Shown one piece after another: positions 62,280 to 64,000 of a stretch of DNA of 64,000 nt. The notes under the pieces are model-generated. The model ran no database searches and was not told the DNA's origin. It saw only the letters and a list, made by a program, of their open reading frames with translations. Numbering within the stretch: position 1 is the first letter of the stretch; the number at the start of each line of letters is the position of its first letter. The DNA comes from an uncultured Opitutales bacterium (GTDB lineage: Bacteria > Verrucomicrobiota > Verrucomicrobiia > Opitutales > Intestinicryptomonadaceae), in contig URJJ01000001.1 of the NCBI GenBank assembly GCA_900548185.1, forward strand, positions 107,764-171,763, in the 5' to 3' direction. The position numbers were made by a program, and so were the translations under genes.

Positions 62280-63141
62280 AACCCGCTTCCTCTCTTTGAA
62301 TCCGAATTGTGAGCCAGAGGAAAGCGAAATATCCCAAATATCCGCCCGGTTGCGGCGAAAGAAACAGGATTTGCGCACTTTAAACCCGAATGAAAACCGG
62401 GAGCAAAGGCGGCAGAAGCCGAGGGGTATATTGCTAATTGGCGACCCCGATGCGGGAGGGTTTTCTCTAAGCCTGCCCCCCCCATACAAGCCGGGCCAAG
62501 ACGCGCTAATATTTAAAGAAGCAAAATATAGCAAAGCGCACGGCCAATTGCCATTCTCCCTATGCTTTAACAACCCACACCCAAAAAAAACTCTATCCTC
62601 ATGCGCCCCGGCACAGGAAATCCCGCGCTAATTCGGCCCACTGCAATCTTCCCAACCCTCGGCATCGGAATCTGAAATGGCCTTCACTCTATCAAGTTGC
62701 TCTGGCAGAAATAAGCGCCAGGAAGCGGTTGCGTTGGAGTTTTCGGCTCATGCTGCCAATTTAATGCGCCAAAATCCAAGATAAAAAGCGACATCCGCTT
62801 TTTCGCTTCTTTTGGGACTTTCCGTAAGTCGCGCAAAAATTTCCAAATCTATGCCAAAGCTCCAACTCTTCCAAACCTAGGCAAACGGGCGGCTGTCCCC
62901 CGGCGCCCGTACTTTTCAAGCTGCGGAAGTTTTTTAGCGTGCAAAGACAGATGTTAGGGGAAGCAAATCCCAAGTTTCCGGATTGTGAACCCCGGGAGAT
63001 GCGGTTTCGCCCCTTTATTGTCTGGGCTGCCCGCTCTGCCGGACATCGGCTTAAAGCCCCGATATGCGGGCCTTCCGGGAGGCGTTTTTTTTTTGGGGAG
63101 GGGCTCTTTCGTGAATTTTACGCCCCTTCCGGCTTGCAGTC
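62280..63141. other. Noncoding stretch between convergent genes
   Basis: About 860 bases with no coding character on either strand and no recognisable RNA. Composition varies, with AT-rich and GC-rich blocks intermixed. Confidence 0.4.
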
Positions 63142-63175
63142 AAAAAAACGCGGATGCAGGGCGCATCCGCGTTAA
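63142..63175 (-). terminator. Rho-independent terminator after the Pal-like gene
   Basis: On the minus strand a CGCGGATGC / GCATCCGCG stem is followed by seven T. It lies about 20 bases past the stop of the OmpA-like gene. Confidence 0.9.
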
Positions 63176-63196
63176 AAAATCAAAATCTTTCGCGCG

Positions 63197-63757
63197 CTAC
63201 TTCAGGCGGACGATTTCCACGCGCCTGTCATGCTTCGCTTCGGGGGAGTCCTTAGAGACATCCAGCGCCGCGCCGTTTTTGCCCATGGCAACAACTTCGG
63301 AGCGGTCGGGGCCCGCGCCGTGCTGGCCGAGGTATTCCTGAACCGATGCGCCGCGCTTGTCGGACAACACGAGGTTGTATTCCTCCGTGCCGTACCAGTC
63401 GGTATGGGCGACGAGGGCGACCTTGAGGTCGGGGTTTTCGGAAAGATGGCGGGCGGCCTTCTGCACCTTGGCGCGTTCCGATTCGGGAATCGCGTACTGG
63501 TCAAACCCGAAGTAAACGGTCTCGACTATGTCTGCGGGGTCGATGTTGTTCCAGTCCCTGCCTTCGGTGTTGAAGCCGCTGCGGGAGTGCAGGCCGCTTG
63601 CGGAGTCGGAAAAGGCGTCGGCGGGAACGTCGCCGCCGTTGATTCCGCCGCTTTGTGTCGCACGCGTGTCAATCGGGGAGACCGGATCGAACGATGTGCA
63701 TCCGGCCGCAATCATGAGCGCAGAAGCCAAAAAAGCCAGAGATAGAATTTTCTTCAT
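63197..63757 (-). CDS. pal: Pal-like OmpA-family peptidoglycan-binding lipoprotein
   Basis: A 186-residue outer-membrane lipoprotein (signal ending MIAAGC, Cys20). A flexible linker (20-85) precedes the OmpA domain, which has 'YFGFDQYAIPESERAKVQKA' and the peptidoglycan-binding 'VALVAHTDWYGTEEYNLVLS' then 'DKRGASVQEYL'. It ties the outer membrane to the cell wall, probably with a Tol system not in this window. The ATG at 63757 starts the signal peptide; the frame opens 11 codons earlier. Confidence 0.9.
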   Translation of the reverse strand: MKKILSLAFLASALMIAAGCTSFDPVSPIDTRATQSGGINGGDVPADAFSDSASGLHSRSGFNTEGRDWNNIDPADIVETVYFGFDQYAIPESERAKVQKAARHLSENPDLKVALVAHTDWYGTEEYNLVLSDKRGASVQEYLGQHGAGPDRSEVVAMGKNGAALDVSKDSPEAKHDRRVEIVRLK

Positions 63758-63950
63758 GTTTGTCCTTAAAAAAGTGGATTGTATTTCCAATATTTAAAAT
63801 TCTATTTTACGGCGCATTGCAAGTTTTTATTACTATAAAAGCGGTTCTTCCGCTTTTTTCCAAGACCTGTGGCGGCGGGCTTTCGCTCCAGGCGGCGCGG
63901 CCCGCAGCTTTTCAGGCGCGCCTATTTTGCGGGGGCGGGCGGGATAGGCT

Positions 63951-64000
63951 CTGTCTCTTATACACATCTCCGAGCCCACGAGACCCTAAGACATCTCGTA
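63951..64000 (+). other. Illumina Nextera adapter read-through (artefact)
   Basis: The window ends with the transposon mosaic end CTGTCTCTTATACACATCT (63951-63969), the Nextera read-2 adapter segment CCGAGCCCACGAGAC (63970-63984), an eight-base index CCTAAGAC (63985-63992; as I recall, the Nextera XT i7 index N726) and the beginning of the P7 sequence ATCTCGTA (63993-64000). This is library adapter, not genome, and it marks a contig end. Confidence 0.98.

Noticed and set aside
63951..63969. A possible Tn5-type transposon end.
   Set aside because: The 19-base mosaic end is followed at once by Nextera read-2 adapter, an index and P7 sequence, so it is library adapter, not a transposon.
1..64000. 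CRISPR arrays, rRNA and tRNA genes.
   Set aside because: No regularly spaced repeats and no rRNA or tRNA signature were found on reading either strand; a short tRNA could still be missed by eye.

Overview
The window reads as a chromosomal contig end from a diderm (Gram-negative) bacterium of roughly 60% GC. It has LolCDE-type lipoprotein export genes, an OmpA/Pal lipoprotein and many signal-peptide proteins. It makes menaquinone by the futalosine route, has a cysteine-poor DnaG, and has a sigma-70 factor with a long Lys/Ala/Pro tail. Together with the TPR-rich envelope proteins this best fits Verrucomicrobiota (Opitutae-like). That placement is inference: no rRNA or tRNA gene was found. The last 50 bases are Illumina Nextera adapter and index sequence, not genome.

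Layout. 0.7-3.0 kb: acetolactate synthase and a cyclophilin (minus). 3.4-11.6 kb: an uncharacterised envelope cluster of two secreted TPR-like proteins and two paralogous membrane-anchored proteins. 12.5-16.1 kb: metF, a Gfo/Idh oxidoreductase, a ribbon-helix-helix regulator behind a palindromic promoter, and secG. 16.2-24.1 kb: a LolA-like protein, an M29 aminopeptidase, a nitroreductase, lysS, lolC/E, lolD, ruvC and a sugar nucleotidyltransferase. 24.5-26.9 kb: an aquaporin and a three-haem cytochrome c peroxidase-like protein (minus).

27.3-38.1 kb is the most unusual region. A secreted 1241-residue RHS/YD-repeat protein is followed by a graveyard of displaced RHS C-terminal tips. Most are fused to or preceded by scraps of the RHS core, and most are followed by a small lipoprotein, secreted protein or membrane protein. 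This is the architecture of a polymorphic toxin with orphan toxin/immunity cassettes. Four of the candidate partners are paralogous lipoproteins. The tips and partners are visibly more AT-rich than the RHS core and the flanking genome.

38.6-46.9 kb: a tightly overlapping futalosine menaquinone operon (mqnE-mqnA-mqnC-mqnD-mqnB), then a VTT-type membrane protein and xseA; convergent to it is a PhoD-like protein lacking recognisable metal ligands, then an ApbE-like flavin transferase. 47.4-56.3 kb, all minus: a GlcD-type oxidase, ptsI, a degenerate sigma-54-type regulator, ruvA, dapB, dapA, a Nudix hydrolase and a DUF362 protein. 56.3-62.2 kb (plus): a TPR/coiled-coil lipoprotein, dnaG, rpoD and a small exported protein. 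63.2-63.8 kb: a Pal/OmpA lipoprotein (minus). Noncoding gaps of 0.3-0.9 kb recur and hold little beyond terminators.
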